Shown here piece after piece: positions 52,981-62,258 of a DNA stretch of 64,000 bases. The notes beneath the pieces were generated by a model. It saw only the letters and a list, made by a program, of their open reading frames with translations. It searched no databases and had not been told where the DNA came from. The stretch spans positions 1-64,000 of the forward strand of contig JAUWPV010000006.1 of NCBI GenBank assembly GCA_030611385.1, written 5' to 3'. Position 1 is the first letter of the stretch; every line of letters begins with the position of its first letter. The DNA is from Bacillota bacterium. Lineage in GTDB: Bacteria > Bacillota > Dethiobacteria > DTU022. The translations under genes and the position numbers were made by a program.

Positions 52981-54390
52981 ATGATGGACCAAGAAAATTT
53001 TCGCCGTTACGGACATGAATTTATCGACTGGATTGCGGATTACTTCGAGAAGATTGAAGAATACCCGGTCCGATCAACTGTGCAGCCGGGCGATATTAAA
53101 AACAGTTTGCCTGATAACCCGCCGGTTAACGCTGAAGAGATGGACAAGATATTTGCCGATTTTAAAGAGATTATTATACCCGGCATAACCCACTGGCAGC
53201 ATCCGGGCTGGTTTGCCTACTTTCCCGCAAACAATAGTCCGGCCTCGGTTTTGGGTGAACTACTTACCGCCGGCCTCGGTGCCCAGTGCATGATCTGGCA
53301 GACTTCACCGGCGGCAGCCGAATTGGAAGAAGTAGTTATGGAGTGGCTGCGCCAGATGATCGGCCTACCAAAAGGCATGGTCGGAGTGATTCAGGATACT
53401 GCTTCTACAGCAACTCTCTGTGCCTTACTCACTGCCCGGGAAAATGCGACCGATTTCGCGGCTAATCGTGTTGGGATGCGCCAACCACTTACCGTCTATA
53501 CCTCCGAAGAGGCCCACTCCAGTATTAACAAGGCTGTCAAAATCGCCGGGTACGGCATTGATAATCTGCGCAGTATTCCCACCGATCATAACTTCGCCCT
53601 GATTCCGGAAGAGCTGGAGAAGGCGATAGAAAATGATCTAAATAAGGGGCTGCAACCGGCCTGTGTGGTTGCCACGCTGGGCACCACTTCTTCAACAGCG
53701 ATCGATCCCCTGGTGCCGATTGGCGAAATCTGTCATCGCCACAATCTCTGGTTCCATGTCGATGCCGCTTTTGGCGGCACCGCCGCACTGCTTGATGAAA
53801 AGCGCGGAATGCTGAGCGGCGCCGAAATGATCGACTCCTTTGTTTTTAACCCCCATAAATGGATGCTGACCAATTTTGACTGTTCTGCTTACTTTGTCAA
53901 AAATAAGGAACTGCTGATCCGCACCTTTGAGATCCATCCCGAGTATTTGAAAACAGGCCACGATGCTGTAGTTAATAATTACCGCGACTGGGGTATTCAA
54001 CTCGGAAGACGTTTCCGGGCTCTGAAGCTGTGGTTTGTGATCCGTTCTTACGGGGTACAGGGTCTGCAGGAAATGGTCCGTGAGCATCTGCGCCTGGCTG
54101 AACTATTCAAAGGATGGGTCGAAGAAGACAGTCGCTTTGAACTGATGGCTCCTGTAAACTTCAGCCTGGTCTGTTTCCGCCTCAAAAAAGCAGGTGTTTC
54201 TGAAGAGGAGATAGCCCGGCTGAATACCGATTTGCTCGAAAAAGTGAATTGCTCCGGACGTGTTTATCTGACACATACTTCTCTTAAAGGGCGCTATGCC
54301 ATCCGCATGGCTATCGGGCAGCGCACAACGGCGGAAAAACATGTCCGTGAAGCCTGGGAACTGATCAGGAGGCATGCCGCCGCTCTGTAA
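52981..54390 (+). CDS. PLP-dependent group II decarboxylase (AADC-like)
   Basis: 469 residues. SEEAHSSINKAVKIAGYG places the cofactor-stacking His, FHVDAAFGGTAAL the Asp, and NPHKWMLTNFDCSAYF the Schiff-base Lys (about 293). THWQHPGWFAYFPANNSPASVLGELL is the N-terminal signature of aromatic-L-amino-acid decarboxylases. Bacterial members decarboxylate tyrosine, phenylalanine, tryptophan or DOPA. A glutamate decarboxylase is less likely from the N-terminal pattern. AGGAGG is 5 bases before ATG 52981, with ATG 52984 as an alternative. No amine antiporter gene is adjacent. Confidence 0.88.
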   Translation: MMDQENFRRYGHEFIDWIADYFEKIEEYPVRSTVQPGDIKNSLPDNPPVNAEEMDKIFADFKEIIIPGITHWQHPGWFAYFPANNSPASVLGELLTAGLGAQCMIWQTSPAAAELEEVVMEWLRQMIGLPKGMVGVIQDTASTATLCALLTARENATDFAANRVGMRQPLTVYTSEEAHSSINKAVKIAGYGIDNLRSIPTDHNFALIPEELEKAIENDLNKGLQPACVVATLGTTSSTAIDPLVPIGEICHRHNLWFHVDAAFGGTAALLDEKRGMLSGAEMIDSFVFNPHKWMLTNFDCSAYFVKNKELLIRTFEIHPEYLKTGHDAVVNNYRDWGIQLGRRFRALKLWFVIRSYGVQGLQEMVREHLRLAELFKGWVEEDSRFELMAPVNFSLVCFRLKKAGVSEEEIARLNTDLLEKVNCSGRVYLTHTSLKGRYAIRMAIGQRTTAEKHVREAWELIRRHAAAL

Positions 54391-54416
54391 ATTCGCTGAA
54401 AAATAGAACTATTGTT

Positions 54417-54440
54417 GACGGGCTTCCCACGAAGCTCGTC
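54417..54440. terminator. Hairpin after the decarboxylase gene
   Basis: GACGGGCTTC and GAAGCTCGTC form a 10-bp stem (one mismatch) with loop CCAC, 27 bp after the stop. A weak T-run (TGTGTT) follows. It overlaps the start of the RND promoter region. Confidence 0.5.
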
Positions 54441-54442
54441 TG

Positions 54443-54451
54443 TGTTATAAT
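54443..54451 (+). promoter_or_regulatory. Extended -10 promoter of the RND exporter gene
   Basis: TGTTATAAT is a perfect extended -10. No good -35 is seen at 17 bases. Transcription would start about 54458, just at the palindromic operator. Confidence 0.65.
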
Positions 54452-54461
54452 GTAATGCGGC

Positions 54462-54479
54462 TGACCGACCGGTCAGTCA
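54462..54479. promoter_or_regulatory. TetR-type operator
   Basis: TGACCGACCGGTCAGTCA is a near-perfect 18-bp palindrome (16 of 18 positions symmetric), the classic spacing and composition of TetR-family operators of exporter operons. It sits 10 bases after the -10 box, across the start site, so binding would block transcription. The TetR gene at 58601 is the obvious ligand-responsive repressor. Confidence 0.75.
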
Positions 54480-54507
54480 CAAGTGAAGTGCCCGGAGGTA
54501 ACGGTTT

Positions 54508-57500
54508 GTGAATCTATCCGCATTAGCAGTTAAACGGCCTGTAGCCACCGGCGCAATATTAGTATTAATCCTGGTGATTGGACTGGTCAGTCTCTACCAG
54601 AGCCCGCTCGATCTGCTGCCTGACATCCAGGTCCCGGTGTTGGCGATCATTACCGCATTTCCGGGTAGTTCTCCTCAGGAAACGCTCGAGTTGGTCACCA
54701 AGCCGATCGAAGAAGGCGTTTCTGCAGTCAGCGGATTGGTCGGCATAAATTCTATTTCCCAGGAAAGCCTCTCCCTGGTTATCCTCAGGCTTGACTGGGG
54801 TTCCGATGTCAAAGGTCTTCGCGAAGAAGTCAATGCACGAATGGACCTACTGACCTTTCCCGATGGTGTTCAACGCCCGATTCTTTTAGAATTTGACCCG
54901 ACCCTTATGCCGATTATGCAGATTTCAGCAAGTGGGATCGATGACCAGGTGAAATTAACTGAATGGTTGGAAGAAACGGCCTCGCCCCGGCTTGAATCGC
55001 TTCGCGGTGTGGCCAGCGTTCAGACCCAGGGAGGGGCCAGGCAGGACTTATTTGTACGCACCTCCCCGGAAATAATGGCCGATTACCAAATTTCATTTGA
55101 ACAAATTGCCAATATCATTCAAGCAAGTCTGATCGATTTACCGGCTGGGATTATTGATCTTGAAAACCGCCAGGTCAGGATTCGATTCCTGGGACGCTAT
55201 GCTGATAGTTCCATGCTAAATGATTTGATTGTTGGTTTTAAAGTTGATCAGGAAGCACTGGAAGAAATGGTTGGCGAAGAGGTTGACATCAACCTGAATC
55301 AGTTTCTGGCTCGTCAGGACAACCCTTTTTCCGGATTTTCCATCGATTCCACTGATGTGCCTTTGCGTGAGGTTTTTTGGGATGATATCTTTGATTTTGA
55401 TAATGTATCGGTATCCGGCAGCAGCCTTTTCCTACCGCTGAATGAGCAGTGGGTAGCTCAAAATGAAAGTGAACTTGAAAACGTACTGCTCTTCTTTACG
55501 GACAATCCTAATATCAGCTATGATGCGTACAGTAAACAGATAAACTTATCCCTGGTTTCTCTCGGTCGAGTGCTTTTTCCTGAAATAGACAGCCGAACAG
55601 ATCCTACTTCAATTCGTCTCGAGGATGTCTGGCTTCTTGATCAAGCAGTTTGGGACAGCGGCCTATTGATTGTCCCCCTCGATTCGGCAAGCCTCGAAAC
55701 CCTGGCTCTAACCACTGAAGAACTTACTGCCCTGGCTGATAATAATCCCCTGATAGTCAGGGCCAACCAGAACCATGTCCTGATCGCTTTCCAGGAAGAC
55801 TGGGAAAATATCCAGCGACAGCCGATTCTCTCTATACCTGATTATGGCGCCTGGTTGAGTGACGTGCAGAGTGATGTCAGCAGGGGGCTCGGCGATGCTT
55901 CCCGGCAGTTGGAAGCAGAACTGACTGGGCTGGCTACCGCAATGATTATTAATTCGATGACCCCGGGCAGTTCTGCTTTTACCGGTTTTGAGCTTGATGA
56001 AGAATTTCCGATTATCCCGATTTCCCTTGGTATGCTGGCAGAAGTCGAACAGGATATCTACAATCCAACTACAATCAGTCGCTATAATGGTCAACCCAGT
56101 ATTGGTCTTGTTATACAGAAAGAGGGCGACGCCAATACTGTCCTGGTTGCCCGCCAGATCCGGGAGACACTGGAAAAGCTTTCAGAAGAGAGTCAGAACG
56201 GGCTTTCCAGGATTCAATTCAACACTGTTTTTGATCAGGCCGAAGAGATTGAACGAGCCCTGGCCGATCTGGCCCGATCGTTGGTTGGCGGAGCTATTTT
56301 AGCTGTCCTGGTTTTAATGTTATTCCTTAAGAACTGGCGTACTACCATGTTTATCGGGCTGAGCATTCCGGCAGCTATAATAACAACTTTTACCCTGCTA
56401 TATTTTACCGATCTGACTATCAACCTGATGACTTTAGGAGGCCTGGCTCTGGCCGCGGGGATGCTGGTTGATAATGCTATTGTCGTTAGTGAAAATATTT
56501 ACCGCCATTATCAGATGGGAGAAGAACCGGCCGTGGCGGCCATTGAAGGCGCTCGTGAGGTATCTGGTGCGGTTACAGCTTCAACTCTGACCACAATTAG
56601 TGTTTTTTTCCCGGTCGTATTCCTAAGCGGCCTGGCCGGGCAGCTCTTCTGGGAGTTTGCCCTGACCGTGGCCTGCGCTATCCTTGCGTCACTATTGGTG
56701 GCCCTGACCGTTATTCCCCTTTTGGCTTCACGATCGCTGCGCCTGCGCTACGAGCACCGCGAAACAAATCGTAAATCACGCCGCCTGCCCGAATACCGTA
56801 GTTTACTGCTGATGGCTGTTCGCTATCCCTGGTGGGTAATCGTTTTTGCAGCAATTTTCGTAGCTGTTGGAGTTTTCGGTTTCAACACTTTGGGCAATGA
56901 GCTATTCCCTTCACCTGATGAATCGGCTTTCACAATCGATATAACCATGCCCCCCGGTACTACCTTGCCAACTACCGATGCCTATACTGCTGACATTGAA
57001 AAAATTATCAATAGCCAGGACGAAGTTGCCTCCTATTCGATCAGGGTGGGCGGTTCCGGATTTATGGGTATACCGGGTGGTTCGGGAATTTCCAACCAGA
57101 GTCAACTGAGAGTTGAGATCGATCCTGCACATGTTCAGGATATGGGAAAGATTATTGATACGGTCAGGGTAGCAGTTAATGCCCTGCCCGGCGAAGCAGT
57201 GGCCGCTTTTGCCCGTGAATCACTTCTTGACGCCGCCGGTCTTGATACCAGACTCGATCTGGTGGTCAGCGGTAATGACCTTGAACAGGTTATCGCCATC
57301 ACCGAGCAGGCAGTGGTGATGTTGAAAAAACAATCTGATTTTACTGATGTGCAATCTTCGTTTGAGGAGAGTCGACCTGAAATACATATTCGTCTCGATC
57401 ACAGCCAGGCCCTGCAGAAAGGGGTGACCCTGATCCAGGTGGCTACAGCGGTGCGCCAGGCCCTGGAGGGTATTCCGGTGAGCCGAATTGAAACTGAAGC

Positions 57501-58515
57501 CGGTATTTTAAACATTGTCCTCGGCTACCAGAGAAACGATATTAATACAATCGACGACCTTGGCCATATCGGCTTCTATTCGCCTACGGGGGAGTATCTG
57601 CACTTAGATGAAGTGGCTGAGTTGAGCGAAGCATTCGGCCCGCAGAGTATTCCCCGTGAAGACCATCGGGTGATCGGTCAGATCCATGTGCAGTACGGCG
57701 ATACCGATCTCGGCACAGCAACCAGTGAAGCGCTCGCGATCCTTGAAGAGATTGCCCTTCCGTCCGGTTACGAAATCAAAACTGCGGGTAGCGCGGATCT
57801 GATGGGTGATGTTCTTTCTGAACTGCGGCTGGTGTTAATTGTAGCCGCCCTACTGGTCTACCTGGTAATGGCAGCCCAGTTTGAATCTTTGTTGCACCCC
57901 TTCATCATTATCTGCAGTTTGCCCCTGGCTTTCACAGGTGCTGTGTTGGGCCTGCTTATCACTGGTAACTCTGTCAGTATTCCAGCCATGATCGGCGTAG
58001 TTGTGCTTTCAGGTATACTTGTCAATGACGGTATTATCATGGTTGATTTCATTAACCAGCAGCGAAGGCTGCATGGTTTACCGCTGATAGAGGCTATCGT
58101 TGAAGGTGCGGCTGCCCGCTTGCGCCCCATTCTGATGACTACCGCCACAACAGTGTTGGGACTGGTTCCGCTGGCAATGGGTATAGGTGAAGGCAGTCAG
58201 CTGCAGGCGCCGATGGCGATTACCATTATCGGCGGGCAGATCACCGGTACCCTCCTACTTCTTATAGCCATTCCTGCAATCTACAAGGTTGTAACCAGAG
58301 AGAAGGGCAACAAGATAATCGGTGAAACAGGTGATGCCCCAATTTCGGCAGATGCACTGCCCGTTGCCGGCGGTAGTTGGCGACAGGAGGCTGCCAGGGC
58401 AAACAAACCACTTTTCAAGGCGATCGTGCGTATGGTCATTATCTTGGTCCTTGTCGCTGCTATTTTTATAATGCTTAGCTTGTCGGGTCAGGGAATATTT
58501 ACAGTGATCCGGTAA
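54508..58515 (+). CDS. RND-family efflux permease with an enlarged porter insert
   Basis: 1335 residues, against about 1030-1060 for usual AcrB/SwrC-type proteins. Twelve membrane spans in two halves; NDLGNELFPS-like (LGNELFPSPDES) and AGMLVDNAIVVSENIYRHY (proton-relay Asp) are conserved, as are GILVNDGIIMVDFINQQRR and RLRPILMTTATTVLGLVPLAMG. The additional roughly 280 residues (about 240-520) fall in the first porter loop, after NDLIVG, and contain acidic, Leu-rich segments of unknown fold. GTG start 8 bases after CGGAGGT. No membrane-fusion or outer-membrane partner is adjacent, as for many Bacillota RND pumps. It is likely exporting lipophilic or toxic compounds under TetR control. Confidence 0.9.
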   Translation: MNLSALAVKRPVATGAILVLILVIGLVSLYQSPLDLLPDIQVPVLAIITAFPGSSPQETLELVTKPIEEGVSAVSGLVGINSISQESLSLVILRLDWGSDVKGLREEVNARMDLLTFPDGVQRPILLEFDPTLMPIMQISASGIDDQVKLTEWLEETASPRLESLRGVASVQTQGGARQDLFVRTSPEIMADYQISFEQIANIIQASLIDLPAGIIDLENRQVRIRFLGRYADSSMLNDLIVGFKVDQEALEEMVGEEVDINLNQFLARQDNPFSGFSIDSTDVPLREVFWDDIFDFDNVSVSGSSLFLPLNEQWVAQNESELENVLLFFTDNPNISYDAYSKQINLSLVSLGRVLFPEIDSRTDPTSIRLEDVWLLDQAVWDSGLLIVPLDSASLETLALTTEELTALADNNPLIVRANQNHVLIAFQEDWENIQRQPILSIPDYGAWLSDVQSDVSRGLGDASRQLEAELTGLATAMIINSMTPGSSAFTGFELDEEFPIIPISLGMLAEVEQDIYNPTTISRYNGQPSIGLVIQKEGDANTVLVARQIRETLEKLSEESQNGLSRIQFNTVFDQAEEIERALADLARSLVGGAILAVLVLMLFLKNWRTTMFIGLSIPAAIITTFTLLYFTDLTINLMTLGGLALAAGMLVDNAIVVSENIYRHYQMGEEPAVAAIEGAREVSGAVTASTLTTISVFFPVVFLSGLAGQLFWEFALTVACAILASLLVALTVIPLLASRSLRLRYEHRETNRKSRRLPEYRSLLLMAVRYPWWVIVFAAIFVAVGVFGFNTLGNELFPSPDESAFTIDITMPPGTTLPTTDAYTADIEKIINSQDEVASYSIRVGGSGFMGIPGGSGISNQSQLRVEIDPAHVQDMGKIIDTVRVAVNALPGEAVAAFARESLLDAAGLDTRLDLVVSGNDLEQVIAITEQAVVMLKKQSDFTDVQSSFEESRPEIHIRLDHSQALQKGVTLIQVATAVRQALEGIPVSRIETEAGILNIVLGYQRNDINTIDDLGHIGFYSPTGEYLHLDEVAELSEAFGPQSIPREDHRVIGQIHVQYGDTDLGTATSEALAILEEIALPSGYEIKTAGSADLMGDVLSELRLVLIVAALLVYLVMAAQFESLLHPFIIICSLPLAFTGAVLGLLITGNSVSIPAMIGVVVLSGILVNDGIIMVDFINQQRRLHGLPLIEAIVEGAAARLRPILMTTATTVLGLVPLAMGIGEGSQLQAPMAITIIGGQITGTLLLLIAIPAIYKVVTREKGNKIIGETGDAPISADALPVAGGSWRQEAARANKPLFKAIVRMVIILVLVAAIFIMLSLSGQGIFTVIR

Positions 58516-58542
58516 GATCAACAAATCTGGAATGGGCTAACT

Positions 58543-58561
58543 AAGGACTAATTGTAGTCCG
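58543..58561. promoter_or_regulatory. Small palindrome upstream of the tetR gene
   Basis: GGACTAATTGTAGTCC is a 6+4+6 inverted repeat in the 85-bp gap between the pump and the regulator. It could be a weak terminator or an autoregulatory site; it does not match the operator at 54462. Confidence 0.35.
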
Positions 58562-58600
58562 ATTTTAAACCATAAGAGCAGGAGAAAGGAGCTTTTGCTG

Positions 58601-59203
58601 ATGGTGGTTAATAATCAAAAAAAAGAAGTTAGTAACAAACGAGAGCAGATCCTGCTTGCTGCAGTGGGGGTTTTTTTTGAAAAAGATTATTACCAGGCAA
58701 CTATAGTCGAGATTGCCGAGCGGGCAGGAGTGGGCAAGGGAACTGTCTATGAATACTTCCCGAGCAAAGAAGAACTTTTTAAAGAATGTTTTTCATATTG
58801 TGCCGAAGAATATATTCAGTCCTTCCATCAGCATCTTTCTAAGCCTTCATCGGTTAAAGAAGCAATGTACAATATCATCAATACCCACCTGGAATTGGTT
58901 CGGGATAACCGTAAAAGACTACATCTGCTCTTTACCGAGCGACCGCTAAATTTCCAGGAATTGCAGGCCTGGGTTTTAAAACAGCGCCAGGAGCTTCTCC
59001 AGGGGATAACCAGCCTGATCGCGAAAGGTATTAAAATAGAAGAAATTCGTTCTGATATCGATGCTGAAATGGCCGGACGCCTCTTTCTCGCCCTAACCTA
59101 TGTGGTAATCGGTGGTTTGGTTATCCTCGACAATGTTGAAGTGCGGGATGAACAGATCACCAGCCTGTTCGAAATCTACTGGAATGGCCTAGGTTCAAAA
59201 TAA
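58601..59203 (+). CDS. TetR family transcriptional regulator
   Basis: 200 residues from the ATG at 58601 (9 bases after AAGGAG); the track TTG 58595 is too close to the ribosome site. The HTH is REQILLAAVGVFFEKDYYQATIVEIAERAGVGKGTVYEYFPSKEELFKECF (about 14-62), a near-consensus TetR sequence. The ligand domain is helical (FTERPLNFQELQAW). Location directly after the RND gene, plus the palindrome at 54462, makes it the likely repressor of the pump and possibly of itself. Confidence 0.9.
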   Translation: MVVNNQKKEVSNKREQILLAAVGVFFEKDYYQATIVEIAERAGVGKGTVYEYFPSKEELFKECFSYCAEEYIQSFHQHLSKPSSVKEAMYNIINTHLELVRDNRKRLHLLFTERPLNFQELQAWVLKQRQELLQGITSLIAKGIKIEEIRSDIDAEMAGRLFLALTYVVIGGLVILDNVEVRDEQITSLFEIYWNGLGSK

Positions 59204-59311
59204 ACTGCTGCTCTGCCACACTTCCGCTAATATCATTGGCAGGTCAACTGCAGATATTCGTTGTTAAGCCGCTGTTTTCTATTTGATCCCCATTTTATTT
59301 ACTTTAGTTTT

Positions 59312-60511
59312 TTAACTGATCAGAGCGGCGCCGATTTCTTTGCCGTAAGCAACACAGTCGGCAATGGCCTCTTCATCAGGATTCCAAAGCATTCTCAGCC
59401 CATCTTTATTGATCAGCGCAAAACCGGCCTCTTCCAGCATACCGTTGATCATCTTCACCGATTCGCCACTCCAGCCGTAACAGCCGAAAGCCGCTCCTTT
59501 TTTCTGTTGAAAATTCAAACCTTTGGCCATCTCCATCAGGGAAGCAATCGAGTGCAAGATACCCTTATTGATGGTTGGTGAACCGACTAAGATTCCCTTC
59601 GATTTAAAAATTTCGGTTACGATATCATTGGTGTCCGAACGGGCGGCATTATAAAGCTTGATATTGATGGAGCTATTGGCCTCCTTAATGCCTGAGGCGA
59701 TTGCCTCGGCTGCCCGGCGGGTACCGTCCCACATAGTATCGTAGATGATTGTAACCTGGTTCTCCTGGTAGTGATCAGCCCACTCCATATACTTATTAAC
59801 GATCTGCAGGGGGTCTTTTCGCCAGATCACACCGTGACTGGGGCAGATCATCTCTACCGGTAGGTTCAGGCCGACTACTTCCTTGATCTTGGCTGTTACC
59901 ATTTTGCTGAAAGGGGTAAGAATATTGGCGTAATACTTGATTGCTTCTTTGTAGAGCTCATCCTGGTCGACAAGGTCGTTAAACATGTATTCGGATGCGT
60001 AATGCTGACCAAAAGCATCGTTGGGGAAGAGGATGTTGTCACCAGTCAGGTAGCAGAACATGCTGTCCGGCCAGTGCAGCATTTTTGCTTCGACGAAAAT
60101 CAGTTCTTTGCTGCCGAGATCAATTTTATCCCCGGTCTTGACCGGCTGGAAATTCCAGTCCTGATGGTAGTGACCGCGCAATGACTTGACACCGGCATTG
60201 GTACAGTAGACCGGGGTGTCCGGAATTTCGCGCAGTAGCTCGGGTAGAGAACCGCTATGGTCGCTTTCGGCATGGTTGGCAACGATATAGTCGATCTCGC
60301 TTAAGTCAATTACTTTTTTCAGTTCGGTGATAAACTCCCGGGCAAAGGGACGCCAGATAGTATCGATCAAAGCAGTTTTGTTGCCACCCCTTACCAAGTA
60401 AGAATTGTATGTGCTGCCCTTGTGAACGCTTAGTTCTTCACCGTGAAATTTACGCAGTTCCCAGTCAATTTTACCTACCCACGTTACATTATCATTAACC
60501 TTGAACGCCAT
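59312..60511 (-). CDS. fprA: A-type flavodiiron protein (FprA/Roo)
   Basis: 399 residues. The metallo-beta-lactamase-like domain has the diiron set NHAESDHSG (His80, Glu82, Asp84, His85), with AKMLHWPDSMFCYL and the later His in ICPSHGVIWRK. A C-terminal flavodoxin domain binds FMN (TIIYDTMWDGTRRAAEAIASG; WSGESVKMINGMLEEAGF). It reduces oxygen (or NO) to water in anaerobes, using rubredoxin. AAAGGAGG is 8 bases before the ATG. A small cupin gene precedes it by 50 bp in the same direction. Confidence 0.93.
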   Translation of the reverse strand: MAFKVNDNVTWVGKIDWELRKFHGEELSVHKGSTYNSYLVRGGNKTALIDTIWRPFAREFITELKKVIDLSEIDYIVANHAESDHSGSLPELLREIPDTPVYCTNAGVKSLRGHYHQDWNFQPVKTGDKIDLGSKELIFVEAKMLHWPDSMFCYLTGDNILFPNDAFGQHYASEYMFNDLVDQDELYKEAIKYYANILTPFSKMVTAKIKEVVGLNLPVEMICPSHGVIWRKDPLQIVNKYMEWADHYQENQVTIIYDTMWDGTRRAAEAIASGIKEANSSINIKLYNAARSDTNDIVTEIFKSKGILVGSPTINKGILHSIASLMEMAKGLNFQQKKGAAFGCYGWSGESVKMINGMLEEAGFALINKDGLRMLWNPDEEAIADCVAYGKEIGAALIS

Positions 60512-60561
60512 AAAGAGAACCTCCTTTTTAATTGTCGATTCCTTTGAACTGTTCCCGGAGT

Positions 60562-60888
60562 TCAGGAACGAACCATCATCAGCATCATTTTAAACCGTTC
60601 ATTTGCTTTCAGGGCATGTGGTTTATTTGCGGGCATGATGATTATCTCACCTTTTCTAACCATGAAAGATTGGCCGGCGATAATAATTTCCGCGGTGCCG
60701 TCAAGCACGCAGACCAGGGCATCAAAGGGAGTAGTATGCTCGCTTAGACCCTGGCCCTGATCGAAGGCAAATAGAGTCACTGTTCCCGTTTCTTTTTTGA
60801 GGATTTCCTTACTGACTACTGCGCCCCGCTGATATTCGGTTTGGTTTTCCAGATTCTGCACACTGGTTGAAAGGTTGTCATTTTTCAT
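60562..60888 (-). CDS. Cupin-domain protein upstream of fprA
   Basis: 108 residues. GQGLSEHTTPFDALVCVLDGTAEIIIAGQSFMVRKGEIIIMPANKPHALKANERFKMML shows both cupin motifs with His/Glu metal ligands. The first His-x-His is reduced to a single His (SEHTTPFD). Likely a metal-binding or small-molecule-binding protein. Same direction as fprA, 50 bp upstream, so probably an oxygen-response operon; this is context only. Confidence 0.82.
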   Translation of the reverse strand: MKNDNLSTSVQNLENQTEYQRGAVVSKEILKKETGTVTLFAFDQGQGLSEHTTPFDALVCVLDGTAEIIIAGQSFMVRKGEIIIMPANKPHALKANERFKMMLMMVRS

Positions 60889-61113
60889 TTAATCGCCCCC
60901 GGACGGGTGGGAATAATTTATAACTATAGCGGTTATGTATATATTACCATGCTATTGCTTTGAGCACAATAGATATTTCAGGGCACCAGCGGAGTATTCC
61001 AATTTCTATTATAATAGATGATAATAAATAATGAGAATAACCGAACAAAAAGATTAGCTGGATTACAGAATACTTTTGTTTATTTAAAATGATTGTTTGG
61101 GGAGTGAATAACA

Positions 61114-61935
61114 ATCATCAGTAAAAATAGTGATGAACTTGATCGGGAGCTTATAGAAGAGATAAACCGCAAATATAAAAAAGGTGACCGGAAGTCTGAT
61201 TTTGCCGGCACATCTAAATTCCGGCGGTTTTTCCTCGGCCTGGCTGCTCTTTTTCTGGTTTTAATCTTTATATTCACTGTCACCGGGCGATGGCTATCGG
61301 TCTTTGCCGGGCCGGCTTTCCACTTCCTTCGGGAATCATGGGCTCTTTCTGACGATCCGCTGGTCCGAGAATTAAAAAAGTCAGTTGTCCAGATCTATGT
61401 TGAAACCAGTTCGGGGGCACCGCAGGGACAGCTACGCGGCAGTGGGTTTAATATCGATACCGCCGGATTGATCGTCACCAATCGTCACCTGCTTGAGAAT
61501 GCTGTTGCTGTAAGAGTTTCTTTTCCGGAGCTTGGCACATACAAGGCCAGGGAGTGGGTAGTTTCTCCTTATGTGGATCTGGCTGTTATACTGCTATTGG
61601 AGGCTGATGATCTGCCGGTTGTAACGATTTCCGATGTGCCTGCCCTGCACGGCGAAGAAATTCTGGTTATAGGCAACCCGCTTCAGTTTGCCCGTATCGC
61701 CAATAAGGGAGTTTTGGTCGGCTATCGTGATAACAGCGGTCGGGAAATGCCATTCCTGGTTGTTGAAGCCTCAATATACCCTGGCAGCAGTGGCAGCCCG
61801 GTTATTAATAAACAAGGTAAGGTGGTTGGAGTGATCTTCGCAACCCTGCAGAGTAGTGATCCAGCAGAAGTCAGGGGTTTGGCTGTCGACGCTGCCGAAC
61901 TAAAGCTATTCCTGGAAAAAGCCGCTTTTGATTGA
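61114..61935 (+). CDS. Membrane-anchored trypsin-like serine protease, apparent AUC start
   Basis: The track begins at TTG 61468, which would lose the membrane anchor and part of the protease. The same frame is open back to a TGA at 61105 and encodes a charged N-terminus (ELDRELIEEINRKYKKGDRK), a membrane span (FFLGLAALFLVLIFIFTV) and the start of the protease. The only start candidates are ATA 61108, ATC 61114 and ATC 61117; GGGGAG lies 9 bases before 61114. The protease triad is His (VTNRHLL), Asp (YVDLAVI) and Ser (PGSSGSPV). No PDZ domain is present, so it differs from typical HtrA. It faces the outside of the cell. Confidence 0.8.
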   Translation: MISKNSDELDRELIEEINRKYKKGDRKSDFAGTSKFRRFFLGLAALFLVLIFIFTVTGRWLSVFAGPAFHFLRESWALSDDPLVRELKKSVVQIYVETSSGAPQGQLRGSGFNIDTAGLIVTNRHLLENAVAVRVSFPELGTYKAREWVVSPYVDLAVILLLEADDLPVVTISDVPALHGEEILVIGNPLQFARIANKGVLVGYRDNSGREMPFLVVEASIYPGSSGSPVINKQGKVVGVIFATLQSSDPAEVRGLAVDAAELKLFLEKAAFD

Positions 61936-62258
61936 AATGACTCAGATCATCAAATTAAGAACCTATCTTTTTGAGATCCCGGGTTTTTGTATACAGTTCG
62001 ATTATTAACTGTAAGGGCTCACCTTGCCGCCGGAACAGTTGCAAATAATCAATTTATACAAGCTTGACAGTCTATTGCGTCTTTTTTCGTTAGGCCGATT
62101 TATTGCCGGTTTCCGGCAGGATTCACCAAAGCGGAAAGAGAATAACAACAGGTCTGTTTATTGTTAGGAAGAGAATGTTGAAGTAATCAGATCTTGTCGC
62201 AAATCCGGTGTACTGAAAAACAACCGGTAAACGAAATAGCGGTAAAGGAAGTGATTGG
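61936..62258. other. 323-bp upstream region of the nuoE operon
   Basis: A perfect TTGACA (62064-62069) has no convincing -10 at 17 bases. A small hairpin (GCCGG-TTT-CCGGC, near 62105-62117) lies downstream. No ORF. A redox-regulator site was looked for but not found. Confidence 0.45.
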
